The translations under genes and the position numbers were made by a program. The notes under the pieces are model-generated. The model saw only the letters and a list, made by a program, of their open reading frames with translations. It had not been told where the DNA came from and did not search any database. From DASUPK01 sp963800285 (lineage in GTDB: Bacteria > Actinomycetota > Thermoleophilia > Solirubrobacterales > 70-9), in contig CAWDAL010000013.1 in assembly GCA_963800285.1 (NCBI GenBank), positions 248,001-312,000 on the forward strand: a DNA stretch of 64,000 nucleotides. Direction: 5' to 3'. This document shows, one piece after another, positions 1-9,855 of the stretch; position 1 is the stretch's first letter, and every line of letters starts with the position of its first letter.

Positions 1-1
1 C

Positions 2-267
2 CACACTCCGACCGACGACATCCGGTTCGTCCAGCTGACGCCGCCGGGATCGCCCGCCTCGATCTCGATCGGCAGGGGCCTGCCGAACGACGAGCCCGGA
101 TCCGTCAAGGGTCTTCAGCTTGTCGTCGATGACATCGAGGGCACGACCGCCGAGCTCAGCGAGAACGGCGTCGAGGTCAGCGAGATCGACGAGCAGCCCT
201 GGGGCCGTTTCGCCTACTTCGCCGATCCGGACGGCAACGGCTGGGTGCTGCAGCTGAACTCGAAGCT

Positions 268-271
<4 letters not shown>
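2..271 (+). CDS. VOC (glyoxalase-fold) protein, C-terminal part only
   Basis: Only the last 89 codons are in the window; the start lies upstream. The frame is open to TAG at 269-271 and shows the closing half of a vicinal-oxygen-chelate domain: the strand LQLVVDDIEG, then the typical ending FAYFADPDGNGWVLQ, where the D-P-D-G-N turn followed by a W/V-x-Q strand is the family signature. Members are metal-dependent lyases, dioxygenases or antibiotic-binding proteins; the substrate cannot be told here. The stop shares the bases CTAG (268-271) with the stop of the convergent epimerase gene. Confidence 0.75.
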
Positions 272-1215
<944 letters not shown>

Positions 1216-1267
1216 GGACGGGCGAGGATAGCCAGGCGGCAAACGAGCGGCGCCAGATGAGTCGCAG

Positions 1268-1813
1268 CTACCGGAGGCGTTGCACCGTCGCTCGCGCGAA
1301 GCCGAAGCTCTCGCGCCTGACGTGCCTGATCCTGGAGGTGCCCTGGACGTCGATGTGGATCCGCTGCTGGTCGGCGAAGGTCACCGGCGTGCGGATCTTC
1401 GGGTTGAAGGGATCGGTCTCCAGGAAGTAGGTGTCCGGAGTGATGAAGGTGAGCACCGCTCGGCCCTTGGCATTCGCCTTGAATGGCGGGGACCCCGGCG
1501 CCGGCGAGACCGGCGCGACGTCGCAGAAGTAGAACTCGCCGCACTGCAGCGTGGTGGGAGGCGGCTCGATGAAGACGGCGATCTTCGCCTTCGGCGCCAT
1601 CCGAGAGATCGAGATGGTCTCGGGCTGGCCCGGGGTGACGAAGCCGTCGGAGCCGACCTTCGCCTTCAGGAAGATGAACTTGGTCTTCGGCTTGGATTTG
1701 GAGGAGACGTCGGCTCGGGGACTGCCCGCGGCGCCGGTCACCGGCAGGATCGCGGCGCACGCCAGCGCGACGAATCCCGTGACGAATCTGTGGTTTCCCC
1801 TCCCCGTAGGCAC
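1268..1813 (-). CDS. Secreted hypothetical protein
   Basis: I do not recognise this family. About 181 residues starting at a GTG at 1813. Residues ~11-32 form a hydrophobic stretch (VTGFVALACAAILPVTGAAG) ending in small residues, which looks like a Sec signal peptide. The mature part contains lysine-rich and proline-rich segments, a single close Cys pair (CGEFYFC) and predicted beta strands, so it may be an extracytoplasmic beta-sandwich. The same frame remains open far upstream, but that part is antisense to the sigma-factor gene and is not used. The start is uncertain: no good ribosome site precedes the GTG, and a GGGGAGGGG lies just after it. Confidence 0.5.
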   Translation of the reverse strand: MPTGRGNHRFVTGFVALACAAILPVTGAAGSPRADVSSKSKPKTKFIFLKAKVGSDGFVTPGQPETISISRMAPKAKIAVFIEPPPTTLQCGEFYFCDVAPVSPAPGSPPFKANAKGRAVLTFITPDTYFLETDPFNPKIRTPVTFADQQRIHIDVQGTSRIRHVRRESFGFARATVQRLR

Positions 1814-1984
1814 GGCGGTGACTATCGCAGGACATCGGCGGCACGGCAAGCGCGGTTCAGACTCCCAGTTCTGGGTGCGCCGAATTCGCAAATTGCGGCG
1901 GATTTGGGAACCCGTCTCCGCAAATTGCGAATGTGGCCGCTGGCCAAACGGGGCGAATAGTGGCAGGTTTCGACTCACCCGGAT

Positions 1985-3361
1985 GTGTCGGAGGTGAGCC
2001 GTCTGGGTCAGTTGGGAGGAACAACCGGTCGAGCCGGGGCCGACGCTCGATCCGCAGACGAGGCCGCTGAGGCAGTCGCCTCGCCGGACTCGCGCCGCCG
2101 CGCGGCGAGCGCGCTGATCGAGACTCATGACGCCGTCTTTCGGCGAACGGCGCGGCGCTATTCCATCTGCGCCGACGACGCCGAGGATGCCTATCAGCGG
2201 GCCCTCGAGATTCTCCTTACGAAAGCCCCTCCCATCGAGGGCGACTCGCTGGTGCGGTGGATGCAGACGGTCACCAAGCGCGAGGCGCTGGCGGTGCGTC
2301 GCCAGAGGGAGCGCCTCCTCGGCTCGCATCGGACCGCGACGTCGGAGGGGGACGACGACCGGGATCCGCTCGACTCCCTGGCGTCTGAGAGCCCAGGACC
2401 GAACGATCGCCTCGCCAGGCGCGAGCGAGTCATCCGCAGCGGCGAGGCGCTCAATGCTCTGAAGCCGCAGGAGGTCCGAGCCCTGACCCTCAAGGCCCAG
2501 GGCTACTCGTACGCCGAGATCGGAGAGATCACGGGCTGGTCCTATACGAAGATCAACCGCTGCATGGCGGAGGGCCGGAAGCGGTTCCTGGAAGTCTTCG
2601 CCGAGATCGAGGACGGCCGTCGCTGCGATCAGCTCGCCGACGCGCTCTCTCAGATGGCCGATGGAGAGAGCGCCAACGGCTCGACGGATGCACTCGAGTT
2701 CCATTTGAGGAGCTGTGCAGCCTGTCGCGCGAAGCTGCGCGCCTACCGGGCGATCCCGGACAAGGTCTTCGAGCTCATGCCCGCCGGACCCCTGCTGGAC
2801 CAGTCGATGGGCGGCCATCCGCACCAATGGCTTGCCGAGCGCGCTGGCGCGATGGTGGACAAGGTCCGAGAAGCCGGCTACTCGCTGATTTCGCGGGGAG
2901 GTGGCGGGAGCGGAAACGCCGCGTCAGTTGCGGCGGCCGGCGGCTCTCGCGGAGCTGGAATGGCTGCGGTCGCGAAGGTGCTGGCGATCTGCGGCGCGAC
3001 CGCGGCGGGCGGAGCCACCTGTGTGGCCACGGGTGTCATTGACCCCGGGGCGATCGCCGGCGGCTATGACCACGACCAGGCAGCGTTGGAGAGACCGGCG
3101 CATCCGACGGCAACCACTGTGCCCGAGATTCGGACGACTCCGACGCCGACCGCCCCAGAGCCTTCCCCGACCAAGTCGGTGGAAGCCACGAGCCCGCCGC
3201 CGCCCACTCCGACCCAACAGAAGACGCGCCAATTCGGAGTTGAGGCTGCGGGCTCCGGCTCCTCATCCGGGAGCAGCAGCGGGGAGTTCGGCGGCCCCTC
3301 TCCCGGAGGAAGCGCCCCCTCTGGCGGCGGCGGCTCGGGCGGGGGATTCGGAATCGAATGA
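1985..3361 (+). CDS. ECF-type sigma factor fused to anti-sigma-like zinc motif and membrane tail
   Basis: 458 residues, GTG start at 1985. Residues ~42-110 carry a sigma-70 region 2-like segment (ALIETHDAVFRRTARRY, then EDAYQRALEILL) and ~155-205 a region 4 helix-turn-helix (LKPQEVRALTLKAQGYSYAEIGEI). Then come features not found in ordinary ECF factors: H240-x3-C244-x2-C247, the zinc signature of many anti-sigma factors; a Gly/Ala-rich probable membrane helix at ~325-351; a Thr/Pro-rich stretch; and a Gly/Ser-rich end. The sigma domain would thus be tethered to the membrane with a proline-rich tail outside. This resembles published ECF groups with C-terminal membrane extensions. The gene just downstream encodes an exported protein and could be a target. 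Confidence 0.8.
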   Translation: MSEVSRLGQLGGTTGRAGADARSADEAAEAVASPDSRRRAASALIETHDAVFRRTARRYSICADDAEDAYQRALEILLTKAPPIEGDSLVRWMQTVTKREALAVRRQRERLLGSHRTATSEGDDDRDPLDSLASESPGPNDRLARRERVIRSGEALNALKPQEVRALTLKAQGYSYAEIGEITGWSYTKINRCMAEGRKRFLEVFAEIEDGRRCDQLADALSQMADGESANGSTDALEFHLRSCAACRAKLRAYRAIPDKVFELMPAGPLLDQSMGGHPHQWLAERAGAMVDKVREAGYSLISRGGGGSGNAASVAAAGGSRGAGMAAVAKVLAICGATAAGGATCVATGVIDPGAIAGGYDHDQAALERPAHPTATTVPEIRTTPTPTAPEPSPTKSVEATSPPPPTPTQQKTRQFGVEAAGSGSSSGSSSGEFGGPSPGGSAPSGGGGSGGGFGIE

Positions 3362-3442
3362 TGCTCAGCGTTGGGAGGGCAGAGCTTTCGGAGCGAGGTC
3401 CTTATTGGGGAGATGACTTTCGGTGAGGCAGAGGAGGAGACG

Positions 3443-5003
3443 ATGACCCGACTCGGACCGTTCCCTGGGATCCGCAGCTGGATCGCCACGGTTGCAGTGC
3501 TGCTGGTCCTGGCTGTCGCCGCGCTAGCGGCCCTGTTTCCGGCCACCGCAGAGGCTGACTACAGCGTTGTGCAGTGTGTCCCACCGGCCGTGCCTTACAC
3601 GGACGCTGGCAAGGTGGCGGTCGGCGCCTACAGCATCTGGGGCACAAACGAATGTGGAAGCGGCACCTTCTATGGGTTGAGGCTGTATACGGGCCGCGAC
3701 ACTGGCTGGACGGCGAACGGAGCGGAGTTGGCCTGGCGCTTTAGCGCCCCGCCCGCGACCGGTTTCAGTACAGCGAGCGCCACCGTTCACTACGGCAATG
3801 ACGGCGGTTTTGCCGCCGCGTCCTTCAGCAACGGGCAGCCGGCGTTCAACGTTTCTGCGACCTGCGGCACGCCGGCGAGCTGTTGGACGACCGCCTCGGC
3901 GAATGGGGCGACGCATCTTCGAGGTCCGCCTGCAGTGCTTCAAGTCGCCCAACTGCCACAGCGACTGGGCCTACGCCTGGATCACGAACTTCAACGCCAC
4001 CGTCCACGACGCCTTCGCCCCCGGCATCTCCGCCGCCGGCTCGTTGCTGAGCGGCTCGGTCGTACATGGTGTTCAGAATCTGCGGGCGGTCGCAACAGAT
4101 CAGGGCGGTGGAGTGCGGGCCGTCGACCTGTACGTGAACGGGATCCACTCTCGCGGGGTTGACCTCTGCCCCCCGTCATCCGATGGGCACTACACGTTGC
4201 TCCGACCTTGCCCTCTGTCCTCGACCCAGCATCTCGCGGCCGACACCGAGAGGGATCCGGGCTGGACCAACGGCCCCAACGACGTCCTGATCTGTGCACG
4301 CGACGTGAGCGGCAACACGTCGTCGCCCTGCCTGCGCAGGACCGTCTACGCGGACAACACCTGTCCGGCATCCGGCGGCAGGGCGGCAGCCGAGCTCGAC
4401 GCCGGGGCGGACGTGGGTGGCCGGCTCAGCGAGAGGGCGGCTGTGACCTCGAAGGCCGAACCGGTGATCCGAGGCACGCTGGAGGACGGCGCGGGCCAGC
4501 CGGTCTCCGGCGCGACCGTCTGCGTCTACGAGACGGTTGATCTACCGGATGCGTCGAGGGATCTCGTCGGTTCCGCCACCACCCAGGGCAATGGCCGCTT
4601 CGCCACCCGGCTCGACGCGGGCCCCTCTCGCCGCGTGGACTTTGTCTACCGCTACAACGACCGGGTACTCGGCGACCGAGTCCAGCTCGACTCGCGCGTG
4701 GTTCCGGCGCTGCGAATCAACCGGAAGAGCTTGACGAACGGTCAGGCGGCGCGCTTCCGTGGTCACGTCCCAGGACCGAACGCAGACGCACGCGCCGTAG
4801 CGATGCAGGCGCGGGTCGGTCGCAAATGGCGCACCTTCAAGCAACTGCGCACCGACTCCGAGGGGCGGTTTCGCGGCAAGTACCGCTTCACGCAGACCGT
4901 GGGTCGAGTCCGTTACGTCTTCCGGGCGCTGGTGAAGCGCCAGGGCGGCTATCCCTATGAGCCAGGGGGCTCCCATCGGCGCCGGATCCTTGTGCGCGGC
5001 TGA
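3443..5003 (+). pseudogene. Secreted Ig-like/carboxypeptidase-regulatory-like protein, interrupted by a one-base frameshift
   Basis: The ATG at 3443 follows a strong GAGGAGGAGA site (3431-3440). The first frame encodes a signal peptide (SWIATVAVLLVLAVAALAAL) and an extracellular domain beginning ADYSVVQC, then turns into low-quality sequence after ~3905. The continuation lies in the next frame (RRIFEVRLQCFKSPNCHSDWAY...), ending at 5001-5003. Removing one G from the GGGG run at 3905-3908 joins both parts into about 519 residues. The second half has paired cysteines and, near 4440-4640, a segment of the carboxypeptidase-regulatory/CNA-B type (GTLEDGAGQPVSGATVCVYE). It is probably a surface protein. 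Whether the shift is real or a sequence error cannot be decided here. It lies 81 bases after the sigma-fusion gene. Confidence 0.7.
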
Positions 5004-5010
5004 GCGGGCT

Positions 5011-5401
5011 CTATTTGCCCGGCTTGGCCCGTAAGCACAGTGCGTAGGCTGCGACCGTGCTGTCCCCTGGCCCAGCTCCTTGCTGCACAAACCACCCGTC
5101 TAACCCCGGGCGGGATGCGCCTAAGGGACCGCCTGGCGAAACCACGGTTCCTCCTCCACCGAAAAGCCGTTCGCCGCGCTTGCATGGCGCAAAGGCGCTG
5201 AACTGCCCCGTCTTCCTGGGCGACCCGTACGCCCGCGAGGTCGCTGGCGGTGACGTTATGAGGCTTGATTGAACTACTGGTCACGCTGTTCTTCGGCGCG
5301 TTGCTCCCCGCGATCGCCGTGGCGCCGCCCGCTACGGCGATGATCAAGGCCAGAGTTGCCGTCACGTTGGCGTAGTTGAGGTGCCTTCTAAGCCGATGCA
5401 T
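5011..5401 (-). pseudogene. Small exported protein typical of Thermoleophilia, one-base frameshift
   Basis: The N-terminal frame (ATG at 5401) reads MHRLRRHLNYANVTATLALI followed by a hydrophobic anchor and NSVTSSSIKPHNVTASDLAG, a layout I associate with many small exported proteins of this class. After about 5226 the meaningful reading moves to another minus frame: FSAFAPCKRGERLFGGGG, then GWFVQQGAGPGDSTVAAYAL, ending at TAG 5013-5011. Removing one base from the CCC or GGG runs (5218-5226) gives one continuous protein of about 129 residues. The function is unknown; members are exported and often have a collagen-like middle, absent here. It is convergent with the frameshifted gene at 3443. 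Confidence 0.65.
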
Positions 5402-5494
5402 GGGTCTTCCCTCCTGTAGCTACTCCTTGAACCCGGCTCGGGCGTCCTTGTTGCTGACCCTATCGCTCAATTCAAAACTGAAAGTCTCTCCACC

Positions 5495-6544
5495 GTGACT
5501 CGTAGGGAGCAAGGCTTTCTCGCGGCGACAGCTGCGATCACAGCGATCGCAGGCGTCCTCCGATACTCCAACGCGACCGCGGTGCTCGCCTTTGCTGCTG
5601 CCACCCTGGCGCTCGCCGGGCTCGCTTGGGTCGTGGCCCTCGCCACGGAGCAGGTCGGCCTTCGCTTCGGTCCCGCGGTCACCGGCTTCATGCAGTCCAC
5701 CCTCGGCAACCTGCCCGAGTTCTTCATCGTCCTGTTCGCGCTCGGGTCGGGCGAGGTGGTGGTCGCGCAGACCTCCCTGATCGGCTCGATCTTCGCCAAT
5801 GCGCTGCTGGTGCTCGGGCTGGTGATCGTCACGGGGACTCTCCAAGCCGACGGGGGCTGCATGCGCTTCCGGCAGCGGCTGCCGCAGGACACGGCGACGC
5901 TCCTGCTCGTCTCGCTCTTCGTGATCGTGATCATCGGCCTCTCGATCGCCTCCTCGGACAAGGCGAGCCACCACATCGAGGGGCTCTCGAACGTGGGGGC
6001 GATCTGTCTGCTCGTCGTCTACGGGGCGTGGATCTGGGGCTACCTGCGCTCTGACCCGCAGCGCGGCGAGGAGGAGGCCGCACCGCGCCTGTCGATGACC
6101 TTCGCGGTCGTGCTGCTGGCGATCGCTGGCACCGGCGCCGCCTTCGTCTCGGACTGGTTCATCCACGCCCTCGACCCAGCGGTGGAGTCGCTCGGCATCT
6201 CCAAGGCGTTCGCCGGCCTCGTGATCGTTGCCGTCGCCGGCAACGCGGTCGAGAACTTCACCGGCATCTTCCTCGCGGCGAAGGGCAAGTCGGACCTGGC
6301 GATCTCGGTGGTGAAGAACTCGGTCGCCCAGATCGCCGCCTTCCTCTTCCCGGCCCTGGTGCTGACCTCGTTGCTCTTCACCACGCACCTGACCTTCGCG
6401 CTCGCGCCGGTCTACATCGGCGCGCTCTTCCTCACCGCGCTCGCGATCTGGCAGATCACCGGGGACGGCGAGGCCCAGATGTTCGAGGGAATCGCGCTGA
6501 TCGCGATCTACGTGGTGCTGGCGGCGTTCGCGCTGTACGACTGA
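5495..6544 (+). CDS. Calcium/proton antiporter (CaCA superfamily, Cax/ChaA type)
   Basis: 349 residues, GTG start at 5495, about eleven hydrophobic segments. The two internally repeated ion-binding motifs of the Ca2+/cation exchanger superfamily are both present: GNLPEFF in the first half and GNAVENFTG in the second, each with the G-N-x-x-E core whose glutamate binds Ca2+. A short acidic cytoplasmic loop (RGEEEAAP) separates the halves. The expected role is export of Ca2+ across the membrane using the proton gradient. It stands alone between a broken exported-protein gene and the convergent GGDEF gene, 9 bases from the latter. Confidence 0.9.
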   Translation: MTRREQGFLAATAAITAIAGVLRYSNATAVLAFAAATLALAGLAWVVALATEQVGLRFGPAVTGFMQSTLGNLPEFFIVLFALGSGEVVVAQTSLIGSIFANALLVLGLVIVTGTLQADGGCMRFRQRLPQDTATLLLVSLFVIVIIGLSIASSDKASHHIEGLSNVGAICLLVVYGAWIWGYLRSDPQRGEEEAAPRLSMTFAVVLLAIAGTGAAFVSDWFIHALDPAVESLGISKAFAGLVIVAVAGNAVENFTGIFLAAKGKSDLAISVVKNSVAQIAAFLFPALVLTSLLFTTHLTFALAPVYIGALFLTALAIWQITGDGEAQMFEGIALIAIYVVLAAFALYD

Positions 6545-6553
6545 GTTCGCTTA

Positions 6554-7845
6554 CTAGGCCGCGTCCTCCGCCAGGTCGTCCGCGAGCCCCTCGACGATCC
6601 GCGGGTCGAACTGCTTGCCCGCGTTGCGCCTCAGCTCGGCCAGGGCCTCGTCCTCGGTGAGGGGACGCTGGTTGGGGAGCTTGGCGGTGAGGACGACGTA
6701 CTCGACGCAGACGGCGAGGATGCGGGAGCCGAGGGGGATGCGGTCGCCGGCCAGGCCGTCCGGGTAGCCGCTGCCGTCGTAGTTCTCGTGGCTCGAGCGG
6801 ACCAGCTTCGCGACCGGGGCGAGGGCCGGGGCCGAGGCGATGATCTCGGCGGCGGCGCCGGGGAGGTCACGGAGCAGGATGGACTCGGAGGCCGGGAGAT
6901 GGCTCTGGCTCTCGATGGCCGAGTCGGGGACGGAGAGCATGCCGACGTGCTGGAGGCGGGCGGCGAAGACCAGGTCGTCGAGCTGCTCGCGGCTCAGCCC
7001 CAGGGACCGGCCGAGCGACTGCACGTGGAACGAGACGGCGCGCAGGTGCGAGCCCATCTCGGGGTGGCGCTTGTTGAGGATCGCGAGCAGGGTGTCGTGG
7101 GCCTGGTGCTTCGCCGACTCGCGCTGGTGGCGGCGGTCGGCGGCCAGGCGGCGGCCCGCGATTTGGAGTGCCTCCTCCGCGGTGGTCGCGTCGTCGGGGA
7201 GGATCACGACGCCGTGGGCACGGCCAATCGTCGACTCCGCGCCGGGCTCATCGACGCCGGAGAGGAAGATCGCCATCGCGACCTCGTTCGGATCGCGCTC
7301 ATACGCCGGGACGAGGGCGCAGAACTGGCCGCCCTCGATCCGGTAGGGGTGTCCCTCGAGCCCTGCGACGATCTCGGAGAGCTCCTTTCCGAAGGCGCGC
7401 AGGAGCCGGTCGCCGGCTCGGAAGCCGAGGCGGTCGCGGTAGTCGGCGACGCCCTCGAGCTCGAGCAGGACCAGGACCTGCGGCGCGCGTCGGAGGGCTT
7501 GAGGATCTCCTCGAGGTCGTGGCTGAGCTGCAGCCGGTTGGGGAGGCCGGTGGTGGTGTCCACCCGGGCGCGGCGGTGGTTGTTCTGGACGAGCCAGGTG
7601 AAGACTGCTCCGAGGAGAGCGAGGCCGAGCCAGAAGACGAGGTCGGTGACCTCGCCCTGGACGTGGTTGTAGACCAGCAGCGTGGCCGCGAGGCTGGCGA
7701 AGAGCGCGGGGCCGGCGACCGACCACTCGCGCTCGAAGGCGCGCGCCCGCTTCCAGGCGCGGCGCAGGCGAGATGGCCGCTTGTCGCTCGGCCGGTAGGC
7801 GCGGCGGGCCCGCGCGGAGGTTTTCCCAAGCGTGTGGGCTTCCAT
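6554..7845 (-). pseudogene. Membrane GGDEF + HD-GYP protein, frameshifted, both domains degenerate
   Basis: Start ATG at 7845 (MEAHTLGKT). A basic N-terminus, two membrane helices (VAGPALFASLAATLLVY and VFWLGLALLGAVFTWL), then RVDTTTGLPNRLQLSHDLEEI, the opening of a GGDEF domain. At about 7478 the frame shifts; restoring one base in a GCGCGCC tract continues into VLVLLELEGVADYRDRLGFRAGD. The GGDEF signature itself is EGGQF, so cyclase activity is unlikely. The C-terminal half is HD-GYP-like: the DGSGYPDGL region is good, but the catalytic H-D pair is read as QHVG. It may be a c-di-GMP sensor or scaffold rather than an enzyme, or a decaying gene. It is convergent with the antiporter. Confidence 0.75.
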
Positions 7846-8041
7846 TGGTCTAACTATCGGCCGCTCGGCTGGCCCGACTGTCGAGATTGGAAGTTTGGTC
7901 ATTCCGCTCGCCTGGCCATGCCTGGACGGCTCACGCCTGGCTCGTTTGATTTCCCCGGAACGGCTGTACGGGGGACTAGTGATCCGCCACGCGGCGTTCC
8001 GTCCGGCGCCGCTGGACCCAGCCCCGTTGAGGGCGAGACGC

Positions 8042-8230
8042 CTAGGGGTTGCCGCGGACATGCGGCTGGTCGTTTGCCGGCCTGTCCGCCGGATGCTTCG
8101 CGACCAGCGTGGCGTGCCGGCGCGGCGGTGCTGACCGGTGCGGGGAGCCGCCGAACGAGGGGAACATCGAGGCCGCCGCGAGCACGGCCAGGACGACCAC
8201 CAACCAGCGCCGGATCTGGGCCCGGTCCAT
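8042..8230 (-). CDS. Small membrane protein, hypothetical
   Basis: 62 codons, ATG at 8230, not recognised. Residues ~9-24 (WLVVVLAVLAAASMFP) form one membrane helix after a short basic start, and the rest is polar with several histidines (HRS, RRHATLVAKHP, QPHV). It starts 40 bases after csoR on the same strand, so it could be co-transcribed with csoR, and histidines would suit a metal-related role; both points are inference. The ribosome site is weak, and a chance open frame remains possible. Confidence 0.35.
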   Translation of the reverse strand: MDRAQIRRWLVVVLAVLAAASMFPSFGGSPHRSAPPRRHATLVAKHPADRPANDQPHVRGNP

Positions 8231-8270
8231 TCCGGTTTTCTGCCCGAACGCCCGCGCGTAAACGCTGGCC

Positions 8271-8555
8271 TCAGGAGGAGACGAGCCGACCGACGGCGCC
8301 CATCAGCTCCTGCACCTGCTCCTCGCTCGCGCCCTTGCCGCCGCGCATGCAGTGGCGGACGTGGTCGTCGACCAGGGCGAGCGCGATCTTGTTGAGGGCG
8401 GCCTGCGCCGCCTCGATCTGGGTGAGGACGTCGATGCAGTAGCGGTCCTCCTCGACCATCCGCTTGACGCCGCCGACCTGGCCCTCGACGCGCGCCAGCC
8501 TCTTGAGCAGGTCGTCCTTCGACGACGTGTATCCGGGAATCTTCGTGTCGCTCAT
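8271..8555 (-). CDS. csoR: CsoR-type copper-sensing repressor
   Basis: 94 residues of the all-helical CsoR/RcnR family (LLKRLARVEGQVGGVKRMVEEDRYC). The copper ligands of CsoR are all present in the right spacing: C40 after Y39, then H65-x3-C69. This Cys-His-Cys set marks Cu(I) sensors, as opposed to the nickel/cobalt or formaldehyde branches. Apo-CsoR binds palindromes of G/C tracts and lets go when Cu(I) binds. Such a palindrome lies at 8565-8581, between this gene and the divergent permease gene, so the repressor should control itself and the cluster to the right. Confidence 0.9.
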   Translation of the reverse strand: MSDTKIPGYTSSKDDLLKRLARVEGQVGGVKRMVEEDRYCIDVLTQIEAAQAALNKIALALVDDHVRHCMRGGKGASEEQVQELMGAVGRLVSS

Positions 8556-8564
8556 GTTCGCAGC

Positions 8565-8581
8565 ATACCCCTATGGGGTAT
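8565..8581. promoter_or_regulatory. Probable CsoR operator
   Basis: The 17 bases ATACCCCTATGGGGTAT form a dyad with 7-base arms around TAT. TACCCC-n-GGGGTA is the known CsoR operator type. It sits 9 bases upstream of csoR and 11 bases upstream of the permease start at 8593, so one bound repressor could block both divergent promoters. Confidence 0.85.
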
Positions 8582-8592
8582 AGTCGTCAACC

Positions 8593-9855
8593 ATGGCGGA
8601 TGTGATCTCGACGATCGGCGAGGGCTTCAAGCAGTCCTTCCTGATGGGATACGAGGTCTGGTGGGCCCTCGTGCTCGGCTTCGCGATCTCGGCGATCGTC
8701 CAGGCCTGGGTCCCGCGCGAGAAGGTCGAGTCCGCGCTCTCTGGGAGCGGCTTCCGCCCGCTGGCCAAGGCGACCGGGCTCGGCGCGGCCTCCTCGTCCT
8801 GCTCCTACGCGGCGATCGCGATCGCGAAGTCGCTCTTCCAGAAGGGCGCCTCAGCCGCGACGTCCCTCGCCTTCCAGTTCGCCTCGACCAATCTGGTCTG
8901 GGAGCTCGGCCTGGTCATCTGGATCCTGATCGGCTGGCAGTTCACCCTCGCCGAGTTCGTCGGCGGGGCCGTGCTGATCGCGTTCATGGCGATCCTGCTC
9001 CGCTTCTTCGTCTCGCCGAAGCTCGAGGAGCGGGCCCGCGAGCACGCCCGGCACGCGCAGGTCGACCACCAGCACCACGCGGTCGGGGAGCGGATGAGCT
9101 GGCGCCAGCGGCTCACCTCCGTCCGGGCCTGGTCCGACGTCGCCCACAACTTCCGCGGCGACTGGCAGATGCTCTGGAAGGAGATCTCGATCGGGTTCCT
9201 GCTCGCCGGCTTCATCGGTCTGCTCGGCGACGACTTCTTCAACGCGCTCTTCATCAAGGACGCGCCGCCGGTCCTGAAGACGCTCGAGAACGTGATCGTC
9301 GGGCCGATCATCGCCGTACTCAGCTTCGTCTGCTCGGTCGGCAACGCGCCGCTCGCCGCCGTGCTCTGGTCCGGCGGAATCGGCTTCGCCGGCGTAATCG
9401 CGTTCATCTTCGCCGACCTGATCGTCCTGCCGATCGTGGCCGCCTACATCAAGTACTACGGGCGGGAGTACGCGCTGCGGATCACGGCGCTGATGTTCGT
9501 CACCATCGTGCTCTCGGCGCTCCTGGTCGACCTGCTCTTCGGAGCCGTCGGACTGATCCCCGACACGCGGCCGTCGCGCTCGGACATCTTCGGCTCGATC
9601 GAGCTCGACTACAAGCTCGCCCTCAACGTCCTCGGGCTGATCATCTTCTCGGCCCTCTTCTATCTGACGGCCCGGCGCGGGTCGACCGATCCCGTCTGCG
9701 GGATGAAGGTGGATCGCTCCAAGGCGCTGCAGGCGGTGCACGGCGGGCGCACCTACTACTTCTGCTCCGAGCACTGCCGCTCGCAGTTCGAAGCCGACCC
9801 CGAGGGGTACACGCGGAAGGGAAATGGAAGCCTCCAGCCAGATCCAGTCGCCTGA
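8593..9855 (+). CDS. Permease (UPF0718/ArsP-like family) with C-terminal YHS metal-binding domain
   Basis: 420 residues. The first ~365 form a polytopic permease with two matching cysteine motifs, SSSCSYAAIAIAKSLFQKGAS and FVCSVGNAPLAAVLW, one in each half, as in the YraQ/ArsP-like permeases. A His-rich cytoplasmic loop (REHARHAQVDHQHHAV) lies between the halves. Residues ~370-410 are a YHS domain (DPVCGMKVDRSKA, then YYFCSEHCRSQF) of the type found in copper and heavy-metal proteins. ArsP exports organic arsenicals, but the CsoR operator 11 bases before the ATG argues for copper or a copper-linked solute. The metal and direction are inferred. It overlaps the next gene by 32 bases. Confidence 0.85.
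   Translation: MADVISTIGEGFKQSFLMGYEVWWALVLGFAISAIVQAWVPREKVESALSGSGFRPLAKATGLGAASSSCSYAAIAIAKSLFQKGASAATSLAFQFASTNLVWELGLVIWILIGWQFTLAEFVGGAVLIAFMAILLRFFVSPKLEERAREHARHAQVDHQHHAVGERMSWRQRLTSVRAWSDVAHNFRGDWQMLWKEISIGFLLAGFIGLLGDDFFNALFIKDAPPVLKTLENVIVGPIIAVLSFVCSVGNAPLAAVLWSGGIGFAGVIAFIFADLIVLPIVAAYIKYYGREYALRITALMFVTIVLSALLVDLLFGAVGLIPDTRPSRSDIFGSIELDYKLALNVLGLIIFSALFYLTARRGSTDPVCGMKVDRSKALQAVHGGRTYYFCSEHCRSQFEADPEGYTRKGNGSLQPDPVA

Noticed and set aside
1814..2827. Minus-strand open frame continuing upstream of the secreted protein at 1268-1813
   Set aside because: It is antisense to the sigma-fusion gene, is Arg/Gly/Ala-rich without any motif, and reflects the lack of stops in GC-rich third-position patterns.
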